Notes: a model not told the origin generated them from the sequence alone. A stretch of 64,000 nucleotides of DNA from Streptomyces liliifuscus (GCF_016598615.1 NZ_CP066831.1:682001-746000), one strand, 5' to 3'. Shown: positions 43,593 to 52,520, counted from the first letter of the stretch. Program-made: numbers and translations.

Positions 43593-44075
43593 TCCCGGTA
43601 TCGGTTCAGATCTGCCGACGGGCGGGCTGGGTGAAAGGCTTTCGCCAAGAGCAGGGGTGCTGTCGCTCGGGGTTGTCGGGCAGCGTTTGGGGGGTGCTGG
43701 ACCGAGACCCTCCAGCGCAGGCCACCACTGCGATCGCTGGCGCGCTGAGGAAGATCGTGAGCACCGAGGACTTGTCCACCGTGTCGATGCGGCCGACACG
43801 GAGAAGTTCTTCCCCTGCCTGTTCGAGGATGCCGACGGTGGCGGCAGGACCACATGCCGACGTCTGCCTGGCTCCTTCTGCAACCTCCCGGCCGTCCCCG
43901 CCGCAGACGGGGACGGCCGGGTACGCGGACCGCCTGGCTCACCCCGGAACGGGTGCCGAGGCCGGCAGGTGCCAAGGCTGCTGAGCCGGTCGCGCTTCCG
44001 GAGGTGGCGGGGCACGCTGGAAGCAGCCACTCGTGACGCACGGAGCTGCCCGGTGCCGGAACGAGTCGGCACTCG
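43593..44075. other. Non-coding stretch before the YihY-like gene
   Basis: About 480 bp of low coding quality on both strands. I see no repeat, RNA or regulatory signal I can support. Confidence 0.35.
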
Positions 44076-45317
44076 GTGCACGGGTACGGGAGCACGGGAC
44101 GAGGTGACGACGCATGCGCCACGGGGTCGTGCCGTCGTCGCGGACGGCTTCTCACAACCCTCGTAACCCTCGCGGTCCTCGCAGCCTTCGTCACCCTCCC
44201 CCACTGGAGCGGAGCGCGGGACATGCCCCGCCATTCGGACCCCTCTGAGCCCTCTGAGCCCGATGAGCCCTCTGAGCCATCCGGCTCAACGGGGCCTCCT
44301 GGCTCTGCGGGGCGCCCGGACTCTTCGGGGCCTCCTGATAATTCAAGGGCCTCGGATTCTCCGGGTTCCGCGCACCCCGGCCGACCCGGCAGAGGCAGAG
44401 GCAGAGACCGGATCAGGGACAGGGGCGCGGACAAGGCCAAAGACGGGACGCATCCCCACAACCGCGGGCACCGGTCTGCGGAACTGGGGCGCTTCCTCCA
44501 TGACAGAGGCACGCACGTTTGGCAGCGCGGCAAAGAAGTGGAGCTGATGCACCGGGCCATGGGCTTCGCGGCGCTGGGACTGGTGACGCTCGCGCCGTTG
44601 CTGATCGTGGTCGCGGCGGCCCTTCCGATCGAGGAGCGCGGCTTCGCCCTGTGGATCGTGGACGGCATGGGACTGTCCGGACGCCCCGCCGACGCCGTAC
44701 AGGATCTCTTCGCCGCACCCAGCAAGGTCCTGAGCACGACCAGCGTCCTGAGCGTGGTGCTGCTCGCGCTCTTCGGCGTGACGTTCGCGGGCAGCGTGCA
44801 GACCGGCTACGAAAAGGTGTGGGACCTGCCGGCCGGCCGCTGGCACACCGTATGGCGACGCGTCGTGTGGCTCGCCGCTCTGACGGCCTACCTCTTCGCC
44901 GAGGCGCAGAGCGTGGCCGTTCTGGGGTCGGGAACCCTGCGCTCATGGGGCCGGATCGGTCTGTCCTCGCTGCTCGGCGTGCTCTTCTTCTGGTGGGCAC
45001 CACGTTTCCTGCTGGGCGGTCGCATCTCCTGGCGCGCCCTCCTGCCGGGCGCCATCGCCACGCTGGCGGGCCTGGTCGGCCTGCGCCTGTTCTCGTCCCT
45101 GGTCTTCTCCCCGCTCATCGTGAGCAACGCGGTCTCGTACGGTTCGGTCGGCACCGTCCTGATCGTGACGTCATGGCTCATCGGCGTCGGATTCGTCGTC
45201 TTCGGCGGCGCCCTCGTCGGTCGCTACTGGTACCTCCACGAACCGCACCACGTTCCGCATCCTCATCCCCACCCGCGCTCCCGCTCCCGCACTCGCGCCC
45301 GCACCCGGAAGCGCTGA
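44076..45317 (+). CDS. YihY/virulence factor BrkB-like membrane protein
   Basis: Encodes up to 413 aa from GTG 44076; a start at ATG 44223 would remove the first 49 residues. Residues 25-43 (LLTTLVTLAVLAAFVTLPHW) form a possible extra N-terminal helix. It is followed by Ser-Glu-Pro repeats (44241-44276) and a long acidic/basic linker to residue 155. From 160 on, six membrane helices with LGLVTLAPLLIVVAAALP and GYEKVWDLPAGRWHTVWRRV match the YihY (RNase BN-like annotation, BrkB) family. The C-terminus is a His/Pro/Arg-rich tail. Family function is uncertain. Confidence 0.75.
   Translation: MHGYGSTGRGDDACATGSCRRRGRLLTTLVTLAVLAAFVTLPHWSGARDMPRHSDPSEPSEPDEPSEPSGSTGPPGSAGRPDSSGPPDNSRASDSPGSAHPGRPGRGRGRDRIRDRGADKAKDGTHPHNRGHRSAELGRFLHDRGTHVWQRGKEVELMHRAMGFAALGLVTLAPLLIVVAAALPIEERGFALWIVDGMGLSGRPADAVQDLFAAPSKVLSTTSVLSVVLLALFGVTFAGSVQTGYEKVWDLPAGRWHTVWRRVVWLAALTAYLFAEAQSVAVLGSGTLRSWGRIGLSSLLGVLFFWWAPRFLLGGRISWRALLPGAIATLAGLVGLRLFSSLVFSPLIVSNAVSYGSVGTVLIVTSWLIGVGFVVFGGALVGRYWYLHEPHHVPHPHPHPRSRSRTRARTRKR
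44241..44276 (+). repeat. 9-bp in-frame repeats coding Pro-Ser-Glu
   Basis: CCCTCTGAG at 44241-44249, 44250-44258 and 44268-44276, with CCCGATGAG as the third unit. Because the unit is 9 bp, slippage would keep the frame and change linker length. Confidence 0.7.
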
Positions 45318-45404
45318 AGCTCCTACCCACTCGTCGGTCCGGACTGGGCAGCCCACCTGCCCGACGCCTTCTCGGAGAAGTCGGCGGGCAAGCCGTTGGA
45401 GCGC

Positions 45405-46691
45405 CTAACCAACAGCCGTCGCCGTGTCGGCAACCCCGCGGGCGGTCGGCTCCGCGGCGGTGGGCGGCGTGCGGTAGGCGCGAAGAGGCGCGTTGGCCGC
45501 GGCCACGGCGGCAATCGCCAGGACGGCGGACACGCCGCCGGCGACAAGGGAGAAGGAGGCGGACGTGGCCGACGCCAGCAGGCCGCCACGGAAGTTGCCG
45601 AGCTCGGGTCCCGCGACACCGATCACGTGCTCCACGGAAGAAACCCGCCCCCGGTACGCATCCGGCGTCTCCAACTGGACCAGGGCACTGCGCGTGACCA
45701 CGGACACGGTGTCGGCGGCGCCGGCCACGGCCAGGCAGCCGAGCGCCAGCCACAGGGGCCCGGCCAGGCCGAAGCCGGCCAGTGCCACGCCCCAGACCCC
45801 GGCCGCGATCAGCTGGACCAGACCGCCACGGCGCCGACGCGTCACCGTGCCGGAGAGCAGGCCTGCTGTGATCCCCCCGACCGCGACGGCTGAGAGGAAC
45901 AGGCCGAGGGTCTGCGGGTTGCCGTCGAAGCGGATTTCGTTGACCAGCGGGAAGAGTGCGACGGGCATGGCGAGCAACGTCGCGGACAGGTCGGTGGCCA
46001 TCGAGCCCCACAGCGTCGGACGGCGCAGGATGATCCCCCAGCCGCCGCGCTCCGGTCGGCGTCTGCCGCCCGACGCGTCGACGCCCTCGGGTTTCATGGC
46101 CGGGAGGCGGATCACCGCGAGCATCGAGACGATGACGGCTATGGCCTGTGCGGCGTAGGCGGCAGGGAAGCCCCAGCGGGCGATGATCAGCCCGGCCAGC
46201 GCGGGCCCGGTCAACATCGCCGCCTGGAAAGAGACGTTGGTCAGCGCGAGACCGGCCGCGACCTGGTCGAAGGAGAGCAGCCGGACCGGGAACGTACGCC
46301 GGGCAGGGGCTCCGAGCGCGCCGCATGCGGTTCCCATGGCGACCAGGGCGAGCAGCAACGGCACGTTTCGGTTGTCCGCCAGAGCCTGGGCGCACAGCCC
46401 CGCAGCGACCAGCAGTTGGCCTGCCGTGGCGGCCCGCACCACCGTCCGGCGGTCGACGGAGTCGGCCAACGTGCCGCCGAGCAGCCCGAACAGCACCATC
46501 GGCAGGCCGGTCGCAAGCCCGATGGCACCGGTGCCCACCGGGCTGCCGGTCAGGTCCCACACCTGGGCCAGCACCGCCACGGTGGCTATCTGCCCTCCGA
46601 GTTGGGAGGCCGAGGAGCCGATCCACAGATCGCGGAACGGTCGGCTGCTCCGCAGCGGGCGGGTGTCCAGGAACCGGACACGCTGTCTCAT
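45405..46691 (-). CDS. MFS exporter, EntS/MFS_3 type
   Basis: Encodes 428 aa starting at ATG 46691, four bases of which overlap the MarR stop (ATGA). The N-terminus FRDLWIGSSASQLGGQIATV, twelve membrane helices and GGTLADSVDRRTVV (the conserved loop motif between helices 2 and 3) place it with enterobactin- and macrolide-type exporters. A MarR regulator in the same operon suggests drug-inducible efflux. Convergent with the YihY-like gene. Confidence 0.85.
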   Translation of the reverse strand: MRQRVRFLDTRPLRSSRPFRDLWIGSSASQLGGQIATVAVLAQVWDLTGSPVGTGAIGLATGLPMVLFGLLGGTLADSVDRRTVVRAATAGQLLVAAGLCAQALADNRNVPLLLALVAMGTACGALGAPARRTFPVRLLSFDQVAAGLALTNVSFQAAMLTGPALAGLIIARWGFPAAYAAQAIAVIVSMLAVIRLPAMKPEGVDASGGRRRPERGGWGIILRRPTLWGSMATDLSATLLAMPVALFPLVNEIRFDGNPQTLGLFLSAVAVGGITAGLLSGTVTRRRRGGLVQLIAAGVWGVALAGFGLAGPLWLALGCLAVAGAADTVSVVTRSALVQLETPDAYRGRVSSVEHVIGVAGPELGNFRGGLLASATSASFSLVAGGVSAVLAIAAVAAANAPLRAYRTPPTAAEPTARGVADTATAVG

Positions 46692-47176
46692 CCCTGTGGC
46701 TCGACGAGGTGGTGAAGGATCCGCTGCCGCATGGACCGCTGTTCCAGCGCCCGCCGAAGTTCCTCGACGACGGTGGTCAGCGCGTACGGGACCTCTGCGT
46801 CCAGCTCGGCGACCGTCGCGTGCGTGGCACGCCACTCGGCCTCCAGGAACGGCACCAGCGACCGGCCGCGCTCGGTCAGGTCGATTCGCCGGGTGCGGGC
46901 GTCGGGGCCGGGCTCGGAGGTGACCAGATCCTCCTTGCGCATGGCGGCGATGGTCTGGCTGATCGCGGAGTGCGAGCGGTCCAGGGACTCCGCGAGTTCG
47001 CGAATGGTCAGCGGCCCGGTGTGGGCAAGCCGGATCAGCGGATAGGCGAACCGCGGCCGCACCCCCTTGATGCCACGCTCGACGTAGACCTGCTCGATCT
47101 CGGCGTCCATGGCGGCCAGCAGCTTGTGCAGCGACTGCCAGGGATCGGACAGCGCCGTGGGATCAGAATTTGTCAC
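46688..47176 (-). CDS. MarR family regulator, probably leaderless
   Basis: Encodes 162 aa from GTG 47176. The winged helix lies at about 45-110 (PLTIRELAESLDRSHSAISQ, TIAAMRKEDLVTSEPGPDAR). The sequence upstream has a -10 box six bases before the start, so there is probably no leader. It is translationally coupled to the MFS exporter at its end. Confidence 0.88.
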   Translation of the reverse strand: MTNSDPTALSDPWQSLHKLLAAMDAEIEQVYVERGIKGVRPRFAYPLIRLAHTGPLTIRELAESLDRSHSAISQTIAAMRKEDLVTSEPGPDARTRRIDLTERGRSLVPFLEAEWRATHATVAELDAEVPYALTTVVEELRRALEQRSMRQRILHHLVEPQG

Positions 47177-47196
47177 AGCGCTAATATAACAGCGCT
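47177..47196 (-). promoter_or_regulatory. MarR promoter/operator with twin AGCGCT boxes
   Basis: TATATT (minus strand, 47188-47183) is the -10-like element. AGCGCT occurs at 47177-47182 and 47191-47196, each palindromic, 14 bp apart and flanking the -10. The arrangement predicts repression by occlusion of the promoter. Confidence 0.55.
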
Positions 47197-47460
47197 GCGA
47201 TAACTGGGTGCAGCCCTTCACTCCCGACCATTGAGCTGGAGCGGTCACAGGGCTCGACAAAGCAGGACGACAGTGACCGGGCACCGGTGAGGGCCCAGCT
47301 CCGATTGCAGGCCCAACACATCGGCTCAGGAGAGGCCATCGGCCTCATCGAGCACACCCGTTCCAGTTGCGGGAGCGACCACTGACCCGAGGGGTTTCCG
47401 GCGTATACGCTCCCTTTCTGCGGCCGTTCGAATCGCACAGGCGAACAGGGGGAGTTCGAG

Positions 47461-49530
47461 GTGCAGGCGCTGCGCGAAACGGATCCTCGGTGGATCGGCC
47501 CGTACGCGGTTCTGGGCAGACTCGGTGCGGGCGGCATGGGCGAGGTCTACCTCGCCGAAGCGCCCGCAGGACAGCGGCTGGCCGTCAAGCTGGTGCGGGC
47601 CGAGCACGCCGAGGACCGGACCTTCCGGGCCCGTTTCCGTCAGGAGGTGCGGGCGGCGCGGACCGTGGGCGGGCCCGGGACGTACATCGCCCGTGTCGTC
47701 GACGCGGACACCGAGGCCGAACTGCCCTGGATGGCCTCGGAGTTCATCGACGGCCCGAACCTGCGCGACGCGGTTCTGGACCACGGCCGGCTGCCCGAGG
47801 AAGCAGTGCGATTGCTGGCCGCCGCTCTCAGCGAGGCGCTCATCGCGATCCACGGCCAGGGCCTGGTCCACCGGGATCTGAAGCCGTCCAACATCCTGCT
47901 GGCACAGGACGGGCCACGGGTCATCGACTTCGGCATCGTGCGGGCGCTGGAGGCGACCGCGCTGACCCGCACCGGAACCGTCGTCGGCTCGGTCGGGTAC
48001 CTCTCGCCCGAGCAGATCCGCAACAACGGCCGGGTGGGGCCGCCGAGCGACGTCTTCGCGCTCGGCGCGGTCCTCGCGTACGCGGCAGCGGGGCGTGAAC
48101 CATTCGGCGAGGGCCAGGACGCGGTGGTCCTGATGCGCATCATGAACCGGGACTTCGACCTGTCCGCGGTCCCTCAGGACATACGGTGGCTCGTCGAGCC
48201 CTGCCTGGGGGAGGAACCGGAGGAACGGCCCACGCCTGGCGAGGTGATGTCGGCGGTGGCCCACACGCCCGAGTCGCTGCGGGAGAGCTGGCACCCAGGG
48301 TGGTACACGGCCGCCGCGGCAGGCCCCGAATCCTCCGAGGGCGTCGAGCGATGGCTTCCCGAGCGGGACTCCGGGGAGCAGGAGAGCCGAGTCGAGTACC
48401 TGGCTCCGCTGACGATCACCGACGTGCCGGCCGACGCGCCCTCGGCACCGCCGTCCCGGCGACGGCTGCTTCAGGGGCTCGCGGCCGGAACACTGGCCGC
48501 CGCCGGTGTCGGCACCGGCGGGTGGCTGTGGCTGCGGGATCGAGGCGGCGACGGAGAGGACGCCGGCGGCAGCAACTCACCGTCGGCACGTGCCTCGGCC
48601 ACGCCGCAGCCCGCCGTCGTGGACTGGGCGTACGGCGTCGCCAGGCTCAGCGAGATGGGCGGCCCCAGTGTGACGCTGTCGCCCGACGGCGACACCCTCT
48701 ACTTCGGGGGCGTGGACGGAAAACTGCACGCCGTGTCCCCGGACGGCAGGGAGCTGTGGAAGACGGATCTCGGCGAACCGCCCCTGTACGGAGGCGTGGT
48801 CGGGGCTGCAGTGGCCACCGACGACGGCGCCTACTGCCTGTACGGCGACGGACAGAAGCTGTGCGCGCTGGATGTCGGCGGCCGCGTGCGCTGGGAACGC
48901 GTGTTTCCCGACGGCGACTACGGCACGATGCCCGTGCTGGCCGGCGAACTGGTGCTCGTCACCACCGACGGGTTCGCCAAGAAGCACATGGTTCGCGCGT
49001 ACCGGTCCGACGGAAGTCTGGCCTGGCGTGCGGGCCTGCCCGACCAGGTGGACGAGCCTCCGGTCGTGGCGGAGAACGTGGTCTACGTGGCCATCTCCGC
49101 CGAGGAGCTGATCACTCTCGACGCGGCGAAGGGAACACGGCTGTCGGGGTTCGAGACGGAATCCTCCGCCAGGCGGCCCGCCGAGTTCAACGGAACCGCC
49201 GTCGTCCCACCCGACGGCGCCGGCTCCAAAGGCCTGGTAGTCCGCTCGTACGCGGGCAGGCTCATGGCGGTCGACTTCGACGACGGGTCCAAGGCATGGA
49301 CGATGGATGGCCAAAGCGGCACGACCAACAGCGATCCGACCGTCCATGAGGACCTCATCTACGCGTTCCTCGGCGAAAAGCTGTTCGTCGTGGACCGCAA
49401 CGGCACCCCACAGCGGGTGCTGACCTTCCCCAAGACGTCGATCCTCACGGACTACCGACCCGTGATCGACAGCCGGCACGTGTACGTGGCCACCAACAAG
49501 GGCATCGCCGCGGTCAACCTGCCGGTGTAG
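47461..49530 (+). CDS. Ser/Thr protein kinase with PQQ-type beta-propeller sensor
   Basis: Encodes 689 aa from GTG 47461 (GGGGGAG upstream). The kinase domain at 15-270 has the glycine loop GRLGAGGMGEVY, Lys43, catalytic HRDLKPSN (Asp139), DFG at 156-158 and SPEQ. A single membrane helix follows at about 338-358 (LLQGLAAGTLAAAGVGTGGW, with arginines before it). Residues 390-689 contain repeated blades such as LYFGGVDGKLHAVSPDGREL and a C-terminal VYVATNKGIAAVN, the PQQ/WD-like propeller. The propeller would be extracytoplasmic and bind a ligand or the wall. Followed by the AraC gene. Confidence 0.9.
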   Translation: MQALRETDPRWIGPYAVLGRLGAGGMGEVYLAEAPAGQRLAVKLVRAEHAEDRTFRARFRQEVRAARTVGGPGTYIARVVDADTEAELPWMASEFIDGPNLRDAVLDHGRLPEEAVRLLAAALSEALIAIHGQGLVHRDLKPSNILLAQDGPRVIDFGIVRALEATALTRTGTVVGSVGYLSPEQIRNNGRVGPPSDVFALGAVLAYAAAGREPFGEGQDAVVLMRIMNRDFDLSAVPQDIRWLVEPCLGEEPEERPTPGEVMSAVAHTPESLRESWHPGWYTAAAAGPESSEGVERWLPERDSGEQESRVEYLAPLTITDVPADAPSAPPSRRRLLQGLAAGTLAAAGVGTGGWLWLRDRGGDGEDAGGSNSPSARASATPQPAVVDWAYGVARLSEMGGPSVTLSPDGDTLYFGGVDGKLHAVSPDGRELWKTDLGEPPLYGGVVGAAVATDDGAYCLYGDGQKLCALDVGGRVRWERVFPDGDYGTMPVLAGELVLVTTDGFAKKHMVRAYRSDGSLAWRAGLPDQVDEPPVVAENVVYVAISAEELITLDAAKGTRLSGFETESSARRPAEFNGTAVVPPDGAGSKGLVVRSYAGRLMAVDFDDGSKAWTMDGQSGTTNSDPTVHEDLIYAFLGEKLFVVDRNGTPQRVLTFPKTSILTDYRPVIDSRHVYVATNKGIAAVNLPV

Positions 49531-49646
49531 ACCGACACGACGTCCAGACTCCCCCGGCAGGCACTTGAGCCACAGTGCCGTCCAGGCAGATCATGTGCGT
49601 CACATGACAGCGCCGGACCAACCAATGCGAGGTGGATCGACCGGCG

Positions 49647-50648
49647 ATGAACAGCACCGGAGCAGAGGCCGAAGGGGCGCGCGGGGCGTTCGCTCTGGAC
49701 TCCACCGCACCGGGCGCCGCACCGCGGGGATTCAACGCCTTTCGGAGCGAGTGGGAGACACAACTCGGAGATGGCTTCCGGCTGCCGGCCTTCAGTGCGG
49801 CCACGACCGGTGACTTCCGGGTCAGGAGCCGCGGTACCAAGGTGGGCGACGTGGCGATCACCGATCTCCACGGTGTGTCGGCCGTCCGTACCGCGGGCAC
49901 CCCGCGCGGCGTCGAGGACCAGGTACGGCTGTACGTCGTCCGGCGCGGAGCCTGGACCCTGGGCAGCCCACCCGATCGCGGCGAACACACCGTATCGGCC
50001 GGGCAGTTCATGCTCCGGCACTTCGGGCCGCCGACACACATCGACACGGCACCGCACACGACAGCGAAGATCCTCTTCCTGCCCTCCGCGATGCTCGGCC
50101 CCCTGCTGGGTAACCGGATCATCACCGGGTCGGCGGACTCACCCGAGGTGCGCCTGCTGGTGGCGCACACGAACATGGTCCACGCAACGATGGCCGACCT
50201 GAGTCCCGCCGGTGTGCACGCCGCCCACAGCAGCCTGATCGAGCTGGCCAAGGCTGTGGCGCAGAGCCGGTTCGACGACATGGAACCCCGCCTGGCCCCG
50301 GCACTCGCCCAGGCTGCTAAGAATCTGGCGGACAGCCAACTAGCCGACCCCGAACTCTCTCCCACGATGCTGGCGCGTGAACTCAACGTCTCCGTACGCA
50401 CCTTGCAACGGGCCTTCGCCACAGTGGGAGAGTCAGTGACCGCCTACATCCGCCACCGGCGATTGGAAGAGGCCCGGCTCGCCCTCACCGCCGGGCCCGG
50501 CCGACCGAGCGTCTCGGAACTCGCCGCCCACTGGCAGTTCGCCGACAGCAGCCACTTCATCCGAGCCTTCAAGAAACGCTACGGCCAGACGCCCACCGAG
50601 TACGCCCGCGCGACCGGGCCCGGCCGCCGGTTCCCACTCGACCGCTAG
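49647..50648 (+). CDS. AraC family regulator, cupin-like sensor (copy 2)
   Basis: Encodes 333 aa. It starts MNSTGAEAEGARGAF, in line with copy 1; a GTG at 49632 would add five residues. The AraC helix-turn-helix domain (LARELNVSVRTLQRAF; FADSSHFIRAFKKRYGQTP) is almost unchanged relative to the 6.3-kb copy. The N-terminal sensor has many substitutions. The gene has no SDR partner, unlike copy 1. It lies after the kinase gene and before a decayed TetR gene. Confidence 0.9.
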   Translation: MNSTGAEAEGARGAFALDSTAPGAAPRGFNAFRSEWETQLGDGFRLPAFSAATTGDFRVRSRGTKVGDVAITDLHGVSAVRTAGTPRGVEDQVRLYVVRRGAWTLGSPPDRGEHTVSAGQFMLRHFGPPTHIDTAPHTTAKILFLPSAMLGPLLGNRIITGSADSPEVRLLVAHTNMVHATMADLSPAGVHAAHSSLIELAKAVAQSRFDDMEPRLAPALAQAAKNLADSQLADPELSPTMLARELNVSVRTLQRAFATVGESVTAYIRHRRLEEARLALTAGPGRPSVSELAAHWQFADSSHFIRAFKKRYGQTPTEYARATGPGRRFPLDR

Positions 50649-50725
50649 GCTTCGGCACTCCGTGCCCTGGGGATGCCTGCCGTGGTCCGCATGTCCCGGT
50701 ACGGGGCCAGGAAGGCGGTCAGCGC

Positions 50726-51150
50726 GGGTACGCGGACGCCTCGCTCGATGCCCTCGGTTCAGCCACTGGCCTCGGCCGCGGCTCCCTCTACGGCGCCTTC
50801 GGCGACAAGGACGCCCTGTTCGGCCAGTGCCTCGACCGCCATGCGTCGATCTACGGCACACCGTACGAGCAGGCGCTCGCGGCGCACCCGGGTGATCCGG
50901 TGCGTGCCGTCGAGGCGTTCTTCGACGTGGTCCTGGGCCGTATCGCCGACCCGTCGGTCCCCGTGGGGTGCCTCATCGCGCAGTCCACCGCGCAGTCACT
51001 GACGCTGACGCTGACGGATCGGACGCCGAGCTGCGCTCCATCGCACGAATCACCTGCACGACGGTGGCGGACACCCTCGCCCGAGCAGCAGTCAGGCCAC
51101 CTCGAGAGAGCCGAGCCCGAGGAGCGATGCCGCTCAACAGACAGGCGCCC
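50726..51150 (+). pseudogene. TetR/AcrR regulator remnant
   Basis: One frame reads GYADASLDALGSATGLGRGS then LYGAFGDKDALFGQCLDRHA, a typical TetR helix-turn-helix. It continues through VGCLIAQSTAQS, but the natural continuation (DAELRSIARITCTTVADTLA) is in another frame. The switch falls near a CTGACG hexamer repeated three times at 50999-51016. The N-terminus is missing, as no in-frame start precedes the domain. I read this as a pseudogene with an N-terminal truncation and at least one frameshift. Confidence 0.75.
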
Positions 51151-51278
51151 AGCGCGTGTTGGGCCGGGGCGCGTTTCCTCGGCACGGGATCCTCGCGCGA
51201 ACCATGCACAACCATTCGGATGCCCCGCGTGTCACACCAGGCAGGAGCAAACGCCTGCAAGAAGCACAAGGGGGAAAT

Positions 51279-51728
51279 ATGAGATTCAACCGTTCCGTCC
51301 TGGCTGGTGCCGCTTTGGCGGCCCTGTCCGTGGGGGCCACCACCGCGTTGGCGGCGCCCGCCTCCGCCGCACCCAACACCACACCGCAGAAGGTCTGCGG
51401 AAGCAGCTACAAGACCGTGAACTCGGCGCCCGTCGGCTCGTTGGGCACCGTCTACCTGACGTACAACTCGTCGAACGGCGAGAACTGCGTCGCGACGATC
51501 CGCAAGAACCCCGGCACCGCGGTGGACATGTCCACCTGGATCTACGTCCCGGACACCGATGAGGGCGCAGAGGACTACGGGCGGTACACGTCGTACGCGG
51601 GTCCGGCCTATGTGTACGGCAAGGCCCACTGCGTCGACTGGGGCGGCCACATCAACAACGTGTACGTCCAGGTGACCGGCTCCAACTGCCAGGCGCTCAA
51701 GGAGCACCGGGCCACGTTCACCCGCTGA
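51279..51728 (+). CDS. Spore-associated protein A (SapA)-like secreted protein
   Basis: Encodes 149 aa. A signal peptide (MRFNRSVLAGAALAALSVGA) is cleaved near ASA at residue 30. The mature part carries four cysteines (40, 70, 118, 137) and the sequence VNSAPVGSLGTVYLTYNSSN, YTSYAGPAYVYGKAHCVDWG, which I recognise as the Streptomyces SapA family. SapA is found on spores of S. coelicolor; its biochemical role is unclear. The ribosome-binding region is GGGGAAAT just before the ATG. It lies within the decayed TetR remnant region. Confidence 0.75.
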   Translation: MRFNRSVLAGAALAALSVGATTALAAPASAAPNTTPQKVCGSSYKTVNSAPVGSLGTVYLTYNSSNGENCVATIRKNPGTAVDMSTWIYVPDTDEGAEDYGRYTSYAGPAYVYGKAHCVDWGGHINNVYVQVTGSNCQALKEHRATFTR

Positions 51729-52277
51729 TCCGCTCCTCCTCCCGGCCACGACCCTCCCGTACCGCCGACTTCCGCCGCCCGACCAGGCGGAGCCGACGGT
51801 CATCGCGACGGCGCCCATGACCAGCCCGTCGCGCGGGAACCCGTAGTGGTTCGGCCCGCCCTGGCAGACTCACGGAGTTCTGCCAGGGCGGGTGCGCGTT
51901 CGAGCCCTCCCTCCACAGGGAGTACATGGGCTTGACCATTCGCACGACCCACGCTGATCGCCGGCCTGAACCCGCCCGGGACCCGCTCAGTCCGGGTCAC
52001 GTACTTGCACTATCGGCGCCGGAGTCAGGGCTTCCCCCGGACTGCGGGTTCCGCGGAGCGAACCGGCACTATTTCGGCATCGCGGCCCACCCGCCGCCAA
52101 GGCGGGGGGGCCGCACCTACGTACACCTTCCTCAGTCGCAGGGCGGGCCGGCGCCCCTCCGGCCCTCGCGCATCTCACCAGGGTGCTGCCGCACTCGGGC
52201 CGGTTCGGTGCGGTACTTCGGCGGCTTTCCTCGCCGAACGTCTCGGGTGAGAGCGCCGGCAAGGTACTGGCGGCCAG
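51729..52277. other. Non-coding stretch after the SapA-like gene
   Basis: About 550 bp. The hairpin at 51855-51892 is the only element I support. Open frames after it have no recognisable product. Confidence 0.4.
51855..51892. terminator. Strong hairpin, 14-bp perfect stem
   Basis: CCCGCCCTGGCAGA (51855-51868) and TCTGCCAGGGCGGG (51879-51892) are perfect complements around a 10-nt loop, 127 bp after the SapA-like stop. Likely terminator, possibly working both ways. Confidence 0.6.
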
Positions 52278-52520
52278 TCAGAAAGGCATACGGCCCCGCG
52301 TACGACGGCCGGCGGCGCCGCTGCGGCTGACGGCTCGGGAGCTGCTGCTGAAGGGTTTGCGCAGCAGCCTGCCCAGCGGACCTGGTGCCTTGCCCGCGGC
52401 CTGACCGCCGGCTCCGAGCGTGCGTTGCGTTCCGTTCTGGGGGTGGCGTGACAGCCTGGGCAGCAGAAACGCGAGCACGAGCAGTACGACGCAGACGGCA
52501 ACGATACCGACGATCATCAT
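52278..52520 (-). CDS. Small DUF6411-like membrane protein
   Basis: Encodes 80 aa from ATG 52520; GGAGGAG is 8 bp upstream. A single hydrophobic segment (VGIVAVCVVLLVLAFLLPRL, residues 4-23) precedes a basic tail with GKAPGPLGRLLRKPF and GRRTRGRMPF. I recall this motif set from the DUF6411 family of streptomycete proteins. Function unknown. Confidence 0.65.
   Translation of the reverse strand: MMIVGIVAVCVVLLVLAFLLPRLSRHPQNGTQRTLGAGGQAAGKAPGPLGRLLRKPFSSSSRAVSRSGAAGRRTRGRMPF

Noticed and set aside
43657..44166. Possible small gene between desaturase and YihY-like gene
   Set aside because: Random-looking codons, no start signal and no homology; kept as non-coding.
44241..44276. 9-bp repeats considered as a CRISPR or mobile element end
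   Set aside because: They are in-frame coding repeats (Pro-Ser-Glu) with no spacers or inverted ends.
51926..52330. Plus-strand frame after the SapA-like gene
   Set aside because: Overlaps the DUF6411-like gene on the other strand, which has a good ribosome-binding site. The frame's product is Pro/Arg-rich without motifs.
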